NCBI GenBank assembly: GCA_947479085.1 | Contig: CANJYB010000011.1 | Location: 1 to 64,000, forward strand | DNA length: 64,000 bases | Direction: 5' to 3' | From: Bacteroidota bacterium | GTDB lineage: Bacteria > Bacteroidota > Bacteroidia > 2-12-FULL-35-15 | Shown: positions 26,690 to 34,424 of the stretch, piece by piece | Numbering within the stretch: position 1 is the stretch's first letter | Layout: each line of letters starts with the position of its first letter | The notes under the pieces: model-generated | The model's input: only the letters and a program-made list of their open reading frames with translations | Told to the model about the DNA's origin: nothing | Databases searched by the model: none | Position numbers and translations under genes: made by a program

Positions 26690-27031
26690 TTAGACCAATT
26701 CGTTTCTTTTAAAATAATCTACAATGGCCTGTTTCATTACCAGTTGCTGTTGTGCGGGTTTCAGTGGTGGAAGTTTTTCACTGGCTTTCCAGTGTGGCCA
26801 GCCGTCCCTGTCCAGCCCTTCGTACTCATAATATCCATAAGGAGTAAGCAATGTACAAATGGCAATGTGCATCACATCCAGCTTTTCGTTTTTACTAAGT
26901 TTCACATTTCCTTTGCCAAGTTCCTGAACCCCTATTAAAAACAGCAACGCCTGTAAATCCAAGTCATCGCCAAACTGTTCCGACATTCGTTTCAGCACTT
27001 CTTTAAAGTTATCTTCTAATTCTACATCCAT
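26690..27031 (-). CDS. Conserved hypothetical protein
   Basis: 113 aa, no signal peptide or membrane segment. Mostly helical and acidic at the N-terminus (MDVELEDNFKEVLKRMSEQFG), with YGYYEYEGLDRDGWPHWK in the middle. I recall similar small proteins as conserved single genes in Bacteroidota but know no function. It lies downstream of the toxin gene's terminator, so it is probably transcribed separately. Confidence 0.75.
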   Translation of the reverse strand: MDVELEDNFKEVLKRMSEQFGDDLDLQALLFLIGVQELGKGNVKLSKNEKLDVMHIAICTLLTPYGYYEYEGLDRDGWPHWKASEKLPPLKPAQQQLVMKQAIVDYFKRNELV

Positions 27032-27044
27032 GGAGCAAAGGTAA

Positions 27045-27083
27045 ATAAAAAAACTCCCTGCATTTCTGCAAGGAGTTTTTTAT
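27045..27083 (-). terminator. Terminator of the toxin-antitoxin operon
   Basis: AACTCCYTGCA...TGCARGGAGTT hairpin with A/T tracts on both sides (usable on either strand), 9 nt after the toxin stop. Its stem is nearly the same as that of the hairpin at 27671-27704. Confidence 0.8.
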
Positions 27084-27091
27084 ATATAAAA

Positions 27092-27391
27092 CTAACGTTT
27101 CATTTTCTTAGGATTTTGTCTACAATCAAATACATCTGTTATATACACTGTGTCCTTAACTACTTTATAAATAATTTTATAATTTCCTTCTACTATATAT
27201 CTATGGCTTTGATTTAGCTCTTTTAGATTTTCTTCTATCTGACCTATCAGCGGTTGTTCGGATAAATTTCGAGTGGATTCAAAAATTTTAGATTTGATTT
27301 TTTGAGCTATGGTAGTATTTACATGTGTTTTATAATACTCATAAATAGTTTTAAGTTCATTTATTGCAAATTCTGTTCAAATTATTTCCAT
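27092..27391 (-). pseudogene. RelE/ParE-type toxin gene with a TGA at codon 5
   Basis: From ATG 27391 the minus strand reads MEII, TGA, then TEFAINELKTIYEYYK and on to TAG at 27092-27094, 99 codons with no other stop. The product has the RelE/ParE shape: IWTEFA-type start, helices with LSEQPLIGQIEENLKEL, and the C-terminal beta strands SHRYIVEGNYKIIYKV and YITDVFDCRQNPKKM. Family members have Trp where the TGA (27377-27379) stands, so TGG to TGA is the simplest change. The start codon overlaps the antitoxin stop (TAATG), the classic coupled arrangement. A working toxin would need read-through or re-initiation, or there is a sequencing error. Confidence 0.8.
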
Positions 27392-27627
27392 TACCACAAT
27401 TCAGATGTTTTTTCAAGTTTACTTTGTTTTACTACTTTGCCCGAATCAATATTTTTATTTGATTTATTAGCTCTGCTTATTAATTCTTTTTTGGTAAATG
27501 GCTTTTTGTTTTCAACCGTAACAGCCAACTTACTTTTTAAATAAGTTTCTATTTCAGCAAGAACATTTTTATCGTTCAATTGAAGCAAAGATTCAATGAT
27601 ATTAAGTTTTTGAGTTTGTAAGTTCAT
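27391..27627 (-). CDS. Antitoxin partner of the RelE/ParE-type toxin
   Basis: 78 aa from ATG 27627 (MNLQTQKLNIIESLLQLND). Early helices match the addiction-module component family (TIGR02574-like): VLAEIETYLKS, then a disordered charged tail KKPFTKKELISRANKSNKNID that would wrap the toxin. The stop TAA shares its last base with the toxin ATG. Start choice: a promoter with TATCTTTG at 27644-27651 (minus strand) overlaps the earlier in-frame codons, so MLQKEKEYLC... is not translated. It is expected to neutralise the toxin and autoregulate. Confidence 0.8.
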   Translation of the reverse strand: MNLQTQKLNIIESLLQLNDKNVLAEIETYLKSKLAVTVENKKPFTKKELISRANKSNKNIDSGKVVKQSKLEKTSELW

Positions 27628-27643
27628 AGTTTTTATTTTTTTG

Positions 27644-27673
27644 CAAAGATACTCCTTTTCTTTTTGCAACAAA
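27644..27673 (-). promoter_or_regulatory. Promoter of the toxin-antitoxin operon
   Basis: On the minus strand TTTG (27673-27670), 18 nt, then TATCTTTG (27651-27644). It is followed after about 16 nt by the ATG at 27627. Close to the Bacteroidota consensus, with a spacer one base short. Confidence 0.65.
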
Positions 27674-27704
27674 AAACTCCCTGCGGTTTGCAGGGAGTTT
27701 TTTT
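27671..27704 (-). terminator. Bidirectional terminator after the YVTN gene
   Basis: AACTCCCTGC-GGTTT-GCAGGGAGTT, a perfect 10-bp stem, with six A before and seven T after. It terminates the YVTN gene on the minus strand. Its stem is nearly identical to that of 27045-27083, so the TA pair is bracketed by two matching hairpins. Confidence 0.85.
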
Positions 27705-27761
27705 ATGTTGCGATACAATTGCAATTATCAACCGCACACGTTACAAACGCGGGTTTGGGAA

Positions 27762-29798
27762 TTATTCTTTAATTACCCTTTGAGTATAAAGTACAGTATT
27801 ATCCATATCTAATAATCTTACAAAATACATTCCTGCTTGGTATTGTTGAACATTTGTTTTTAAAGATGATTGACCGATACCAACAGTATGTTTTTGTTGA
27901 ATTATTTTATTTCCTAAAACATCATATATCTCTACTATCACCTCTTTTTCTACATCAGAAGTTAAATCTATTGTAAATTCTGATTGTGCAGGGTTTGGAT
28001 AAATGGATGAAATAGTATTTTGCTCTCCCTCTGCTCCATTCATAGAAATACCAGACTTGCAGTAACTAACTGTTAATGTTTTATCAGCACTGTTTCCGCA
28101 TGTATTTACAGAGTGCACTCGTACCACTCCTGAAAAAGTAACGTTATTAATATTTGCTGGCATTGTTGCAATTATGGTGTTTGTTCCTTGTCCGGTAAAC
28201 GTCCACGATGCAGGTACCTGCCATCCGTAACTTACTGCATTCACTACTGTGTTACAAGTATAAGTTGCCGTTGTCATACTGCAAACATTGGTTGGTCCTG
28301 TAATGGTGGATGGAGGCGTTTTACCATACACAGCTAATGTTGTTCCCGGAACACTTCCGCAGGCGTTTACTGCCATTACTTTTACTGCTCCAAGTGTAAA
28401 TGTGGAAGCAATGGTAACGGTTACCGATGTTGTTCCTGCTCCTGCTGTTAATGTCATTCCGGCAGGTATTGTCCATGTATAGGAAGTTGCTCCGAAAGTA
28501 GCAGGTATAGAATAAGTAGCAGACGTGATTCCGCAAACATCTGTTGGTCCGGTAATGCTGGTAGGTGTTTGTGGTTTTTTGGTTACCATATACGAAGCAG
28601 CAGCAGTAGTACCGCAACTATTGTTAGCAGTACACATAACATTTCCTGAAAGGTTACTTCCTGTTACTGATGTAGTGATGGAAGAAGTTCCTTGTCCTGA
28701 ATTAATAACCATATTGCTGGTTGGCAAGTTGGATGGTGTTGTCCAGGTATAAGAAGTAGCACCTGTGCTTGAAGCAGCATATACTGGATGTGTAATACCG
28801 CATATTACCGAAGGACCTGAAATAACAGGCACTGAAGGCAATGGGCAACCGCCTGATGGCGGTGTAGCAATAAAATTACCAAATGTAAACGGACCGTTAC
28901 CTACTGCAACAGTAGCGGTTACGGTGTTGGTAGCGGTATTGATTACACTTACGTTATTGGTAACGAAATTAGCAACATATACTTTGCTTCCATCGGGGCT
29001 TACACTTACTCCAATAGGACCGTTACCTACTGCAAGAGTAGCGGTTACGATGTTGGTAGCGGTATTGATTACACTTACGTTATTGGTACCGTTATTGGCA
29101 ACATATACTTTGCTTCCATCGGGGCTTACACTTACTTCAAACGGATTGGTACCTACTGCAACAGTAGCGGTTACGGTGTTGGTAGCGGTGTTTATTACAC
29201 TTACGCTATTGGCCAAGATATTGGCAACATATACTTTGCTTCCATCGGGGCTTACACTTAATCCATACGGATCGTTACCTGCTGCAACAGTAGCGGTTAC
29301 GGTGTTGGTAGCGGTGTTTATTACACTTACGTCATTGGAACCTGCATTGCCAACATATACTTTGCTTCCATCGGGGCTTACACTTACTCCATACGGATTG
29401 GTACCTACTGCAACAGTAGCGGTTACGGTGTTGGTAGCGGTGTTGATTACACTTACGTTATTGGTAATGTAATTGGCAACATATACTTTGCTTCCATCGG
29501 GGCTTACACTTACTCCACGCGGATTGGTACCTACTGCAACAGTAGCGGTTACGGTGTTGGTAGTTGTATTGATTACGCTTACATTTCCTGAAAGTTGATT
29601 GGAAACATATACTTTGCTTCCATCGGGGCTTACACTTACTCCAAACGGATGGCTACCTACTGCAACAGTAGCGGTTACGGTGTTGGTAGCAAGGTTAATT
29701 ACACTTACGTTATCGTCATAATAATTTGTAATGTAGGCATTTTGTGCAAAGCTATTTAGCGATGCCATTGTTATGAATATACCTAATAGGTATTTCAT
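27762..29798 (-). CDS. YVTN beta-propeller T9SS-secreted protein with PKD-like domains
   Basis: 678 aa from MKYLLGIFITMASLNSFA, a signal peptide. Seven 42-aa YVTN blades follow (unit about NVSVINTATNTVTATVAVG then SVSPDGSKVYVANY). Next come three Cys-containing PKD/Ig-like domains (ITGPTDVCG...YTWTIPAG pattern, about 330-590). The C-terminus is a T9SS type A domain (SIYPNPAQSEFTI, GMYFVRLLD, TQRVIKE). YVTN propellers occur in surface-layer and adhesive proteins. Exported to the surface by T9SS is inferred; the ligand is unknown. Longer upstream starts (to 29867) would place charged residues before the signal peptide and are rejected. Confidence 0.88.
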   Translation of the reverse strand: MKYLLGIFITMASLNSFAQNAYITNYYDDNVSVINLATNTVTATVAVGSHPFGVSVSPDGSKVYVSNQLSGNVSVINTTTNTVTATVAVGTNPRGVSVSPDGSKVYVANYITNNVSVINTATNTVTATVAVGTNPYGVSVSPDGSKVYVGNAGSNDVSVINTATNTVTATVAAGNDPYGLSVSPDGSKVYVANILANSVSVINTATNTVTATVAVGTNPFEVSVSPDGSKVYVANNGTNNVSVINTATNIVTATLAVGNGPIGVSVSPDGSKVYVANFVTNNVSVINTATNTVTATVAVGNGPFTFGNFIATPPSGGCPLPSVPVISGPSVICGITHPVYAASSTGATSYTWTTPSNLPTSNMVINSGQGTSSITTSVTGSNLSGNVMCTANNSCGTTAAASYMVTKKPQTPTSITGPTDVCGITSATYSIPATFGATSYTWTIPAGMTLTAGAGTTSVTVTIASTFTLGAVKVMAVNACGSVPGTTLAVYGKTPPSTITGPTNVCSMTTATYTCNTVVNAVSYGWQVPASWTFTGQGTNTIIATMPANINNVTFSGVVRVHSVNTCGNSADKTLTVSYCKSGISMNGAEGEQNTISSIYPNPAQSEFTIDLTSDVEKEVIVEIYDVLGNKIIQQKHTVGIGQSSLKTNVQQYQAGMYFVRLLDMDNTVLYTQRVIKE
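28880..29740. repeat. 126-bp tandem coding repeats (YVTN blades)
   Basis: About seven near-identical 126-bp units inside the propeller gene, with long shared stretches such as CATATACTTTGCTTCCATCG and ACAGTAGCGGTTACGGTGTT. High DNA identity points to recent expansion or homogenisation. It also creates a long antisense open frame (28765-29472) that is an artefact. Confidence 0.85.
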
Positions 29799-29921
29799 TG
29801 TTTTTCCCCGTAGGGTGCTGATTGTTGTGTTTGATTTCATTTTGTTTTTTTTGCGTAGTCGCCACATTGGTTTTAGTATTCACCGTTTTTTTAAGTGGTT
29901 TCTGGTCTCCACTATTTTATT

Positions 29922-29954
29922 AAACCTTCAAGGTTTTTAAAACCTTGAAGGTTT
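29922..29954. repeat. AAACCTTCAAGGTTTT palindrome
   Basis: Perfect 16-bp arms with a 1-nt centre. Resembles the CCCTGTCAGGG palindromes in design but not in sequence. It lies between the unknown 308-aa gene and the YVTN gene, both on the minus strand, and may act as a terminator for the former. Confidence 0.8.
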
Positions 29955-29971
29955 GGAATATTGGAATTGGT

Positions 29972-30898
29972 TTATACTGCTGCCATTACGAAATCGAGAT
30001 GGAATGTGCCACGGTAAACGGGATGGAAGAGGATGGTTTGGGTGACGAATCCGGAGGCGATGGCGACTGCATAGAAGTCCTGATTTGGGCAGATGAATTC
30101 GGCTAAGCCGTTTGCATCTGTGAAAATGGTTTTTGTGACTTCGCCTGTGACTGTGTCGCGGATTTCGATTGCTACTCTGTTGATTCCTGTTCCGTCTGCT
30201 TTTTTGACTGATATGTCAACAGTATTGTGGCGAACGCCAACGGTTGTTTGTTTTGCTGTGGCAAGGAATGCTGTTACATCGTTGTGGTTGGTTTCGTCAA
30301 AGGCATCGATAACGAGTGCGTCCATTTGTTCGTAAGCTGTATCGGTGGATGCGATGTATTGGTTTATTTGGCGGTCGCCTGCGTATTCGCTTTGAACCGC
30401 ACTTGTTGGTGCGGGGAGAGAATCAATCATGGATTGGATGAGGAGGTCGAGTGCTGTGAAATAGGCTGTGTCGACTCCGTAAGGTGCTAGGGCAGTTGCA
30501 TTGTCGAATAGGATTGTTCTTACGTTTGCCATTGTAGCTGGAATGTTTTCGGCAGATTTGTGGTCGTAATAGGATTTAGGTTTTTTGAGTGTGGCAGCGA
30601 TGGCTATATCGAGATGTGCTGGTTCCTGGAAATAAACAGCACAGGCACGGGCTTTGTTGCCAAGTTTTTTTGTTGCTTTGTCGCGAGCTAATGTTTGCGC
30701 AGGTTTGACACCTGATGAATCGGCTATTTTTTTGGCAACAGCTTTATCGAGCAGGACGCGGATGTCGATGATTTGGTTGTTTTTGTTTTTTACGTTAATG
30801 TTTCCATAAAATAGTGTGTGGATTGGTTCGGCAGCAACGAAGTCTTTACGTTGGTTGAACATTGCGATTTTTTCGTTTTGGTGGTTTGATAGTTCCAT
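29972..30898 (-). CDS. Unknown cytosolic protein: helical domain plus C-terminal regulatory-like beta domain
   Basis: 308 aa, no signal peptide, no membrane segment. Residues 1-225 look all-helical (MELSNHQNEKIAMFNQRKDFV; LDKAVAKKIADSSGVK; RDKATKKLGNKARACAVYF; alanine-rich helices). Residues 226-308 have a carboxypeptidase-regulatory-like beta pattern (VDISVKKADGTGINRVAIEI; TDANGLAEFICP). I do not know a function. Codons favour C endings (AAC, ATC, GAC, TTC) unlike its AT-rich neighbours, which may mean high expression or a different origin. A similar architecture occurs at 48619-49557. It follows the antitoxin-like gene on the same strand. Confidence 0.75.
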   Translation of the reverse strand: MELSNHQNEKIAMFNQRKDFVAAEPIHTLFYGNINVKNKNNQIIDIRVLLDKAVAKKIADSSGVKPAQTLARDKATKKLGNKARACAVYFQEPAHLDIAIAATLKKPKSYYDHKSAENIPATMANVRTILFDNATALAPYGVDTAYFTALDLLIQSMIDSLPAPTSAVQSEYAGDRQINQYIASTDTAYEQMDALVIDAFDETNHNDVTAFLATAKQTTVGVRHNTVDISVKKADGTGINRVAIEIRDTVTGEVTKTIFTDANGLAEFICPNQDFYAVAIASGFVTQTILFHPVYRGTFHLDFVMAAV

Positions 30899-30904
30899 GT
30901 TTGT

Positions 30905-31141
30905 TTAGTTATTAGTTATTAGTTCGATGAATTGTTTTTTATTGTCGATGTATTTATTGACGTCAACATTTTTCCATATTTCTTTACCAAGGCCATTCAA
31001 ATCGGTAATAGAAATTTTAGCTTTTGGTTTCTGCTCTGTTTTAATAAGAGCAATAATTCGTTCCACTAAATTTAATTTAGCGGCATCATCCAAAAGCTTA
31101 ACTTCTGCTAGTAATTGATTCAGATTTATTGTTTTTGCCAT
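30905..31141 (-). CDS. Solitary antitoxin-like protein
   Basis: 78 aa from ATG 31141 (MAKTINLNQLLAEVKLLDDA). The C-terminal part ISITDLNGLGKEIWKNVDVNKYID resembles antitoxins paired with PIN-domain (VapC) toxins in Bacteroidota, where the strand contacting the toxin is LxGLGKEIWxxxDxxxYI. The next gene downstream is not a PIN toxin but the unknown 308-aa gene, so the partner is missing. The promoter at 31175-31206 fits this start and excludes the longer frame to 31237. Family call is from motif memory, moderate confidence. Confidence 0.65.
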   Translation of the reverse strand: MAKTINLNQLLAEVKLLDDAAKLNLVERIIALIKTEQKPKAKISITDLNGLGKEIWKNVDVNKYIDNKKQFIELITNN

Positions 31142-31174
31142 TTCAAAAAGAGCTACGGACGTTAATTTGATATA

Positions 31175-31206
31175 CAAAAGTATAAAAAACATTTTAATAA
31201 AACCAA
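31175..31206 (-). promoter_or_regulatory. Promoter of the antitoxin-like gene
   Basis: On the minus strand TTG (31206-31204), 21 nt, TACTTTTG (31182-31175), with ATG 31141 about 34 nt downstream. Confidence 0.65.
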
Positions 31207-31360
31207 CAGCCCAACAATATTTTACTATCCTTTCCATACCCCAATATTTAGAAATAGTCTAAATTTTAACTTTTAACACCCCTGTTAGCTAAATTATTGG
31301 TAAAATTGCAGTCGATTTGAGAATACAACAGCCAGCTATGGCAACAAATCAACAAAAAAA

Positions 31361-32263
31361 GTGCAGACACAGGAAATAAATACAGCAGAAAAACAGGTGG
31401 AATCGGTAAGTAAAATACGCGATTATGCAGCTTTTATAAAGCTTCGCCTGGCTTCGTTGGTAGTTCTTTCGGCTGCCATTTGTTTTGTTATCGGGTCGCA
31501 TGAGGTCAACTGGAGCAAAATGTTGTTGCTCGTATTGGGAGGCTTTTTAGTTACAGGTGCATCTAACGGGTTTAACCAGATAATAGAACGCAACCTTGAT
31601 AAACTGATGAACCGCACACTGAACCGCCCTTTGCCAAAAGAAAGGATGGGGGTAAATGAATCGTATATACTGGCAAGCATAATGGGCATAGCCGGGATAG
31701 CCATCCTTTGGGTGTTCATGAATCCGCTGAGTGGTATTTTAGGTTTACTTGCATTGATATTATATACTGTGGTTTATACCCCTTTAAAGAGAATAACCCC
31801 TTTTGCCGTATTTGTAGGAGCCATTCCGGGAGCCATACCACCATTGCTGGGCCATGTGGCAAGCACATCGGGCTTTGGCGAAATACAGTTTCAGGCATGG
31901 ATATTATTTGCCATTCAGTTCATGTGGCAGTTCCCTCATTTCTGGGCCATAGCCTGGGTGCTGGACGATGATTATAAAAAGGCTGGGTTCCGTATGTTGC
32001 CTTCATTGGGCGGAAGAGATAAAAGCAGTGCCTTCCAGGTATTGGTGTACACCTTGTTTTTATTGCCCATTAGTTTGTTGCCAATAGCATTTCAGATGTC
32101 AGGCATTGTGTCGGCCATAGTTATAATGATATGCGGAGTGTTTTTTACTTACCAGGCCTACAACTTATATAAGGAATGTACGGTGGAAGCCGCAAGGAAG
32201 TTAATGTTTGGTTCGTTTATCTATTTGCCGGTAGTGCAGATAGCCATTATGATAGGGTACTAG
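31361..32263 (+). CDS. ctaB: Protoheme IX farnesyltransferase (heme O synthase)
   Basis: 300 aa UbiA-family membrane enzyme with about nine hydrophobic segments. It farnesylates heme b to heme O for the terminal oxidase. The prenyl-diphosphate motif is visible as NGFNQIIERNLDKLMNRT, with a second near DDDYKKAGFRMLP. The only in-frame start before the conserved core is GTG 31361, directly after an A7 tract (31354-31360). An ATG at 31338 would be in frame if the tract held eight A. It is the first gene of the cytochrome oxidase cluster. Confidence 0.95.
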   Translation: MQTQEINTAEKQVESVSKIRDYAAFIKLRLASLVVLSAAICFVIGSHEVNWSKMLLLVLGGFLVTGASNGFNQIIERNLDKLMNRTLNRPLPKERMGVNESYILASIMGIAGIAILWVFMNPLSGILGLLALILYTVVYTPLKRITPFAVFVGAIPGAIPPLLGHVASTSGFGEIQFQAWILFAIQFMWQFPHFWAIAWVLDDDYKKAGFRMLPSLGGRDKSSAFQVLVYTLFLLPISLLPIAFQMSGIVSAIVIMICGVFFTYQAYNLYKECTVEAARKLMFGSFIYLPVVQIAIMIGY

Positions 32264-32273
32264 TTGGGTTTTA

Positions 32274-32304
32274 CCCCTGTTAGGGTTCTAAACCCTGACA
32301 GGGG
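32274..32304. repeat. Dispersed palindrome, CCCCTGTCAGGGTT family, copy 3
   Basis: CCCCTGTTAGGGTT-CTA-AACCCTGACAGGGG; one arm differs by C to T, which still allows a G-T pair. It sits between ctaB and the first subunit III gene within the same gene cluster. Confidence 0.85.
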
Positions 32305-32354
32305 TAGCATCTGACAAGAGATTGGAAAAGAGAGTTGAATTAAAGAGTATAGTT

Positions 32355-32936
32355 ATGAGTGCAATTACATTAGAAGAAAAACGCGAAACCCGCGAAAAAG
32401 TAGCCAAGCCGCTGCTTTGGATTGGTATGATAAGCATGTCGATGGTGTTTGCCGGTTTAACCAGTGCTTATGTGGTAAGACAAGGAAAGGGAGACTGGTT
32501 GCAGTTTGACCTGCCACGCATGTTTTACATCAGCACAGCCTTTATCCTGCTGAGCAGTGTTACCATGAACTGGGTATTGGCATCCGCAAAAAAGAATGAT
32601 TATAAAAAAGTAAGGCTGGCAGCCATGTTAACATTGGTGCTTGGTTTTGCTTTTGTGGTTAGCCAGGTAAATGGCTGGGCAACATTGTACGAACAGAAAG
32701 TATATTTTGCAGGCAAGTTCAGTAATGCTGCTGGTTCGTTTCTTTACATGCTTACATTTTTGCATTTGGTCCATCTTGCCGGGGGAATTATTTCTCTTTC
32801 GGTTGTTTTAGTAAAATCGATGGGAAACAAGTATAATTCCGAAAACCTATTAGGCATAAAGCTTTGCGCCATATTTTGGCATTTTTTAGATATCCTGTGG
32901 ATATATTTGTTTTTATTTTTGTTGTTTGTTCGTTAA
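32355..32936 (+). CDS. Cytochrome c oxidase subunit III-like protein (first copy)
   Basis: 193 aa from ATG 32355 (MSAITLEEKRETREK). Five hydrophobic segments, with the heme-copper oxidase subunit III pattern including FLHLVHLAGGIISL and the terminal WHFLDILWIYLFLFL. It belongs to the caa3/ba3-type oxidase of Bacteroidota, where two subunit III genes follow ctaB. TTG at 32322 is an unlikely start. Confidence 0.9.
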   Translation: MSAITLEEKRETREKVAKPLLWIGMISMSMVFAGLTSAYVVRQGKGDWLQFDLPRMFYISTAFILLSSVTMNWVLASAKKNDYKKVRLAAMLTLVLGFAFVVSQVNGWATLYEQKVYFAGKFSNAAGSFLYMLTFLHLVHLAGGIISLSVVLVKSMGNKYNSENLLGIKLCAIFWHFLDILWIYLFLFLLFVR

Positions 32937-33005
32937 AAGGTAAACGAAAAAGTTGCATATTAGCACCCGAAAAAATCAGTAATAAATTATAATTAAGTAA
33001 AAAGT

Positions 33006-33731
33006 ATGTCAAGTCATTCAGTTGCAGAAACAGATTCAGGCTCCGCCTGGAGTGGTGGTAAGTCTCCGTTTGGAGTTAGTTACGGAAAAGTTTTTATGTG
33101 GTTTTTCCTTGTATCCGATGCGTTAACATTCTCCGGATTATTATGTGCATACGGTTTTATGCGTCACAAACACCCTGAGGTATGGCCTAACCCTGCCGAT
33201 GTGTTTACTCACTTCCCGGGTTATTCAGGACACATTCCTTTGGCGTATGTGGGGTTAATGACACTTATTTTGATTATGTCTTCCGTTACCATGGTATTGG
33301 CGGTGGAAGCAGGACATAGAAACGACAAAAAGAAAGTAACCATGTGGTTGTTCTTAACCATCATTGGTGGGGCAATGTTCGTTGGTTCACAGGCTTGGGA
33401 GTGGTATCACTTCATTGTTGGAACTGAGCACGGAGCTTTACGTAGTGTGTTTATAGATGGACAATGGGTACAAAAAACAATATATGGTGCCAACATGACC
33501 GTGAACGAATATGGTTTACCGGTATTTGCCAATTTCTTTTTCTTCATTACAGGTTTCCACGGTTTCCACGTATTCAGTGGAGTTATTATTAACCTTGTTA
33601 TATTTATAAATGTGGTAAGAGGAACGTACGAGCGCAGAGGACATTATGAAATGATAGAAAAAACAGGATTGTACTGGCACTTTGTGGATTTGGTATGGGT
33701 GTTCGTATTTACCTTTTTCTACCTATTATAA
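33006..33731 (+). CDS. Cytochrome c oxidase subunit III
   Basis: 241 aa. Hydrophobic helices, with FFFFITGFHGFHVFSGV and the terminal WHFVDLVWVFVFTFFYLL as subunit III signatures. Part of the inner-membrane terminal oxidase that reduces O2 to water. It lies between the shorter subunit III paralogue and the subunit IV-like gene, all on one strand with gaps of 60-70 nt. Subunits I and II are outside the window. Confidence 0.94.
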   Translation: MSSHSVAETDSGSAWSGGKSPFGVSYGKVFMWFFLVSDALTFSGLLCAYGFMRHKHPEVWPNPADVFTHFPGYSGHIPLAYVGLMTLILIMSSVTMVLAVEAGHRNDKKKVTMWLFLTIIGGAMFVGSQAWEWYHFIVGTEHGALRSVFIDGQWVQKTIYGANMTVNEYGLPVFANFFFFITGFHGFHVFSGVIINLVIFINVVRGTYERRGHYEMIEKTGLYWHFVDLVWVFVFTFFYLL

Positions 33732-33794
33732 TAGAAACAATACGATTTCAATAAACAAAAGATTACAGTTATTAAATATTAAATTAAAAAAGTT

Positions 33795-34280
33795 ATGTCA
33801 GAATTTCACGATGATTACCCACAGTATGAGTTTATGGCTCACCACAGTGAAGAAGCAGGAGTAGCAAAACGCAGAAAGCTATGGAATGTTTTCTGGATTA
33901 TGTTAGCAGTTACTATTGTCGAGTTGATAATAGGTTCATATGCACTTAAGTGGGGCTTGCTTGATGGAGAAAGACACTCATCAACTACCTTAAAGATAAT
34001 TTTCATAGGGCTAACAATTGCTAAAGCATATTATATTGTAATGAGTTTTATGCACCTTGGTGAAGAAAGGAGATTATTAAAATGGAGTGTACTGGCACCG
34101 TATATAGTATTCATATTATATCTTGTGTTTATAAGTGTTACAGAAGCCAATTACTGCAGAGACCATAAACAAAAAATGGATGAGTTGATTGTAATTCAAA
34201 AGAAAGACCTGAATGAAAAAGCGCTTTCCGGAGATCACGAAGAACATCATGCAGAAGGAGCAGGAGCAAAACACGAATAG
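33795..34280 (+). CDS. Cytochrome c oxidase subunit IV family protein
   Basis: 161 aa with three hydrophobic segments (about 31-52, 66-88, 97-115). LWNVFWIMLAVTIVELIIG and KAYYIVMSFMHLGEERR are the family's characteristic helices. The C-terminus is charged and His/Glu-rich (DHEEHHAEGAGAKHE). It probably helps assembly or stability of the oxidase. It ends the cluster; a terminator follows. Confidence 0.9.
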   Translation: MSEFHDDYPQYEFMAHHSEEAGVAKRRKLWNVFWIMLAVTIVELIIGSYALKWGLLDGERHSSTTLKIIFIGLTIAKAYYIVMSFMHLGEERRLLKWSVLAPYIVFILYLVFISVTEANYCRDHKQKMDELIVIQKKDLNEKALSGDHEEHHAEGAGAKHE

Positions 34281-34285
34281 TTTAT

Positions 34286-34321
34286 TAGTCATTGGTCATT
34301 AGCCAATAGTCATTAGTTAAT
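34286..34321. repeat. GTCATTGGTCATTAG short repeat
   Basis: Tandem/inverted copies of (A/G)TCATT(A/G)G(T/C) words (TTAGTCATTGGTCATTAG then CCAATAGTCATTAG), a type of low-complexity dispersed repeat common between Bacteroidota genes. Confidence 0.5.
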
Positions 34322-34322
34322 A

Positions 34323-34355
34323 AAAACGACTTTCCAATTTTGGAAAGTCGTTTTT
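34323..34355 (+). terminator. Terminator of the cytochrome oxidase cluster
   Basis: AAAACGACTTTCCAA-TT-TTGGAAAGTCGTTTTT stem with T tail, 43 nt after the subunit IV stop. Confidence 0.85.
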
Positions 34356-34424
34356 GTTTTCAATCCATTCCTCAAGGTATGTTGGCTCACGGGAAGAATT
34401 AATTAATAGCTTTGTAAGCAATAA

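Noticed and set aside
28765-29472. 235-aa open frame antisense to the YVTN gene
   Set aside because: The 126-bp coding repeats are free of stops on the opposite strand; the frame is a shadow of the real gene.
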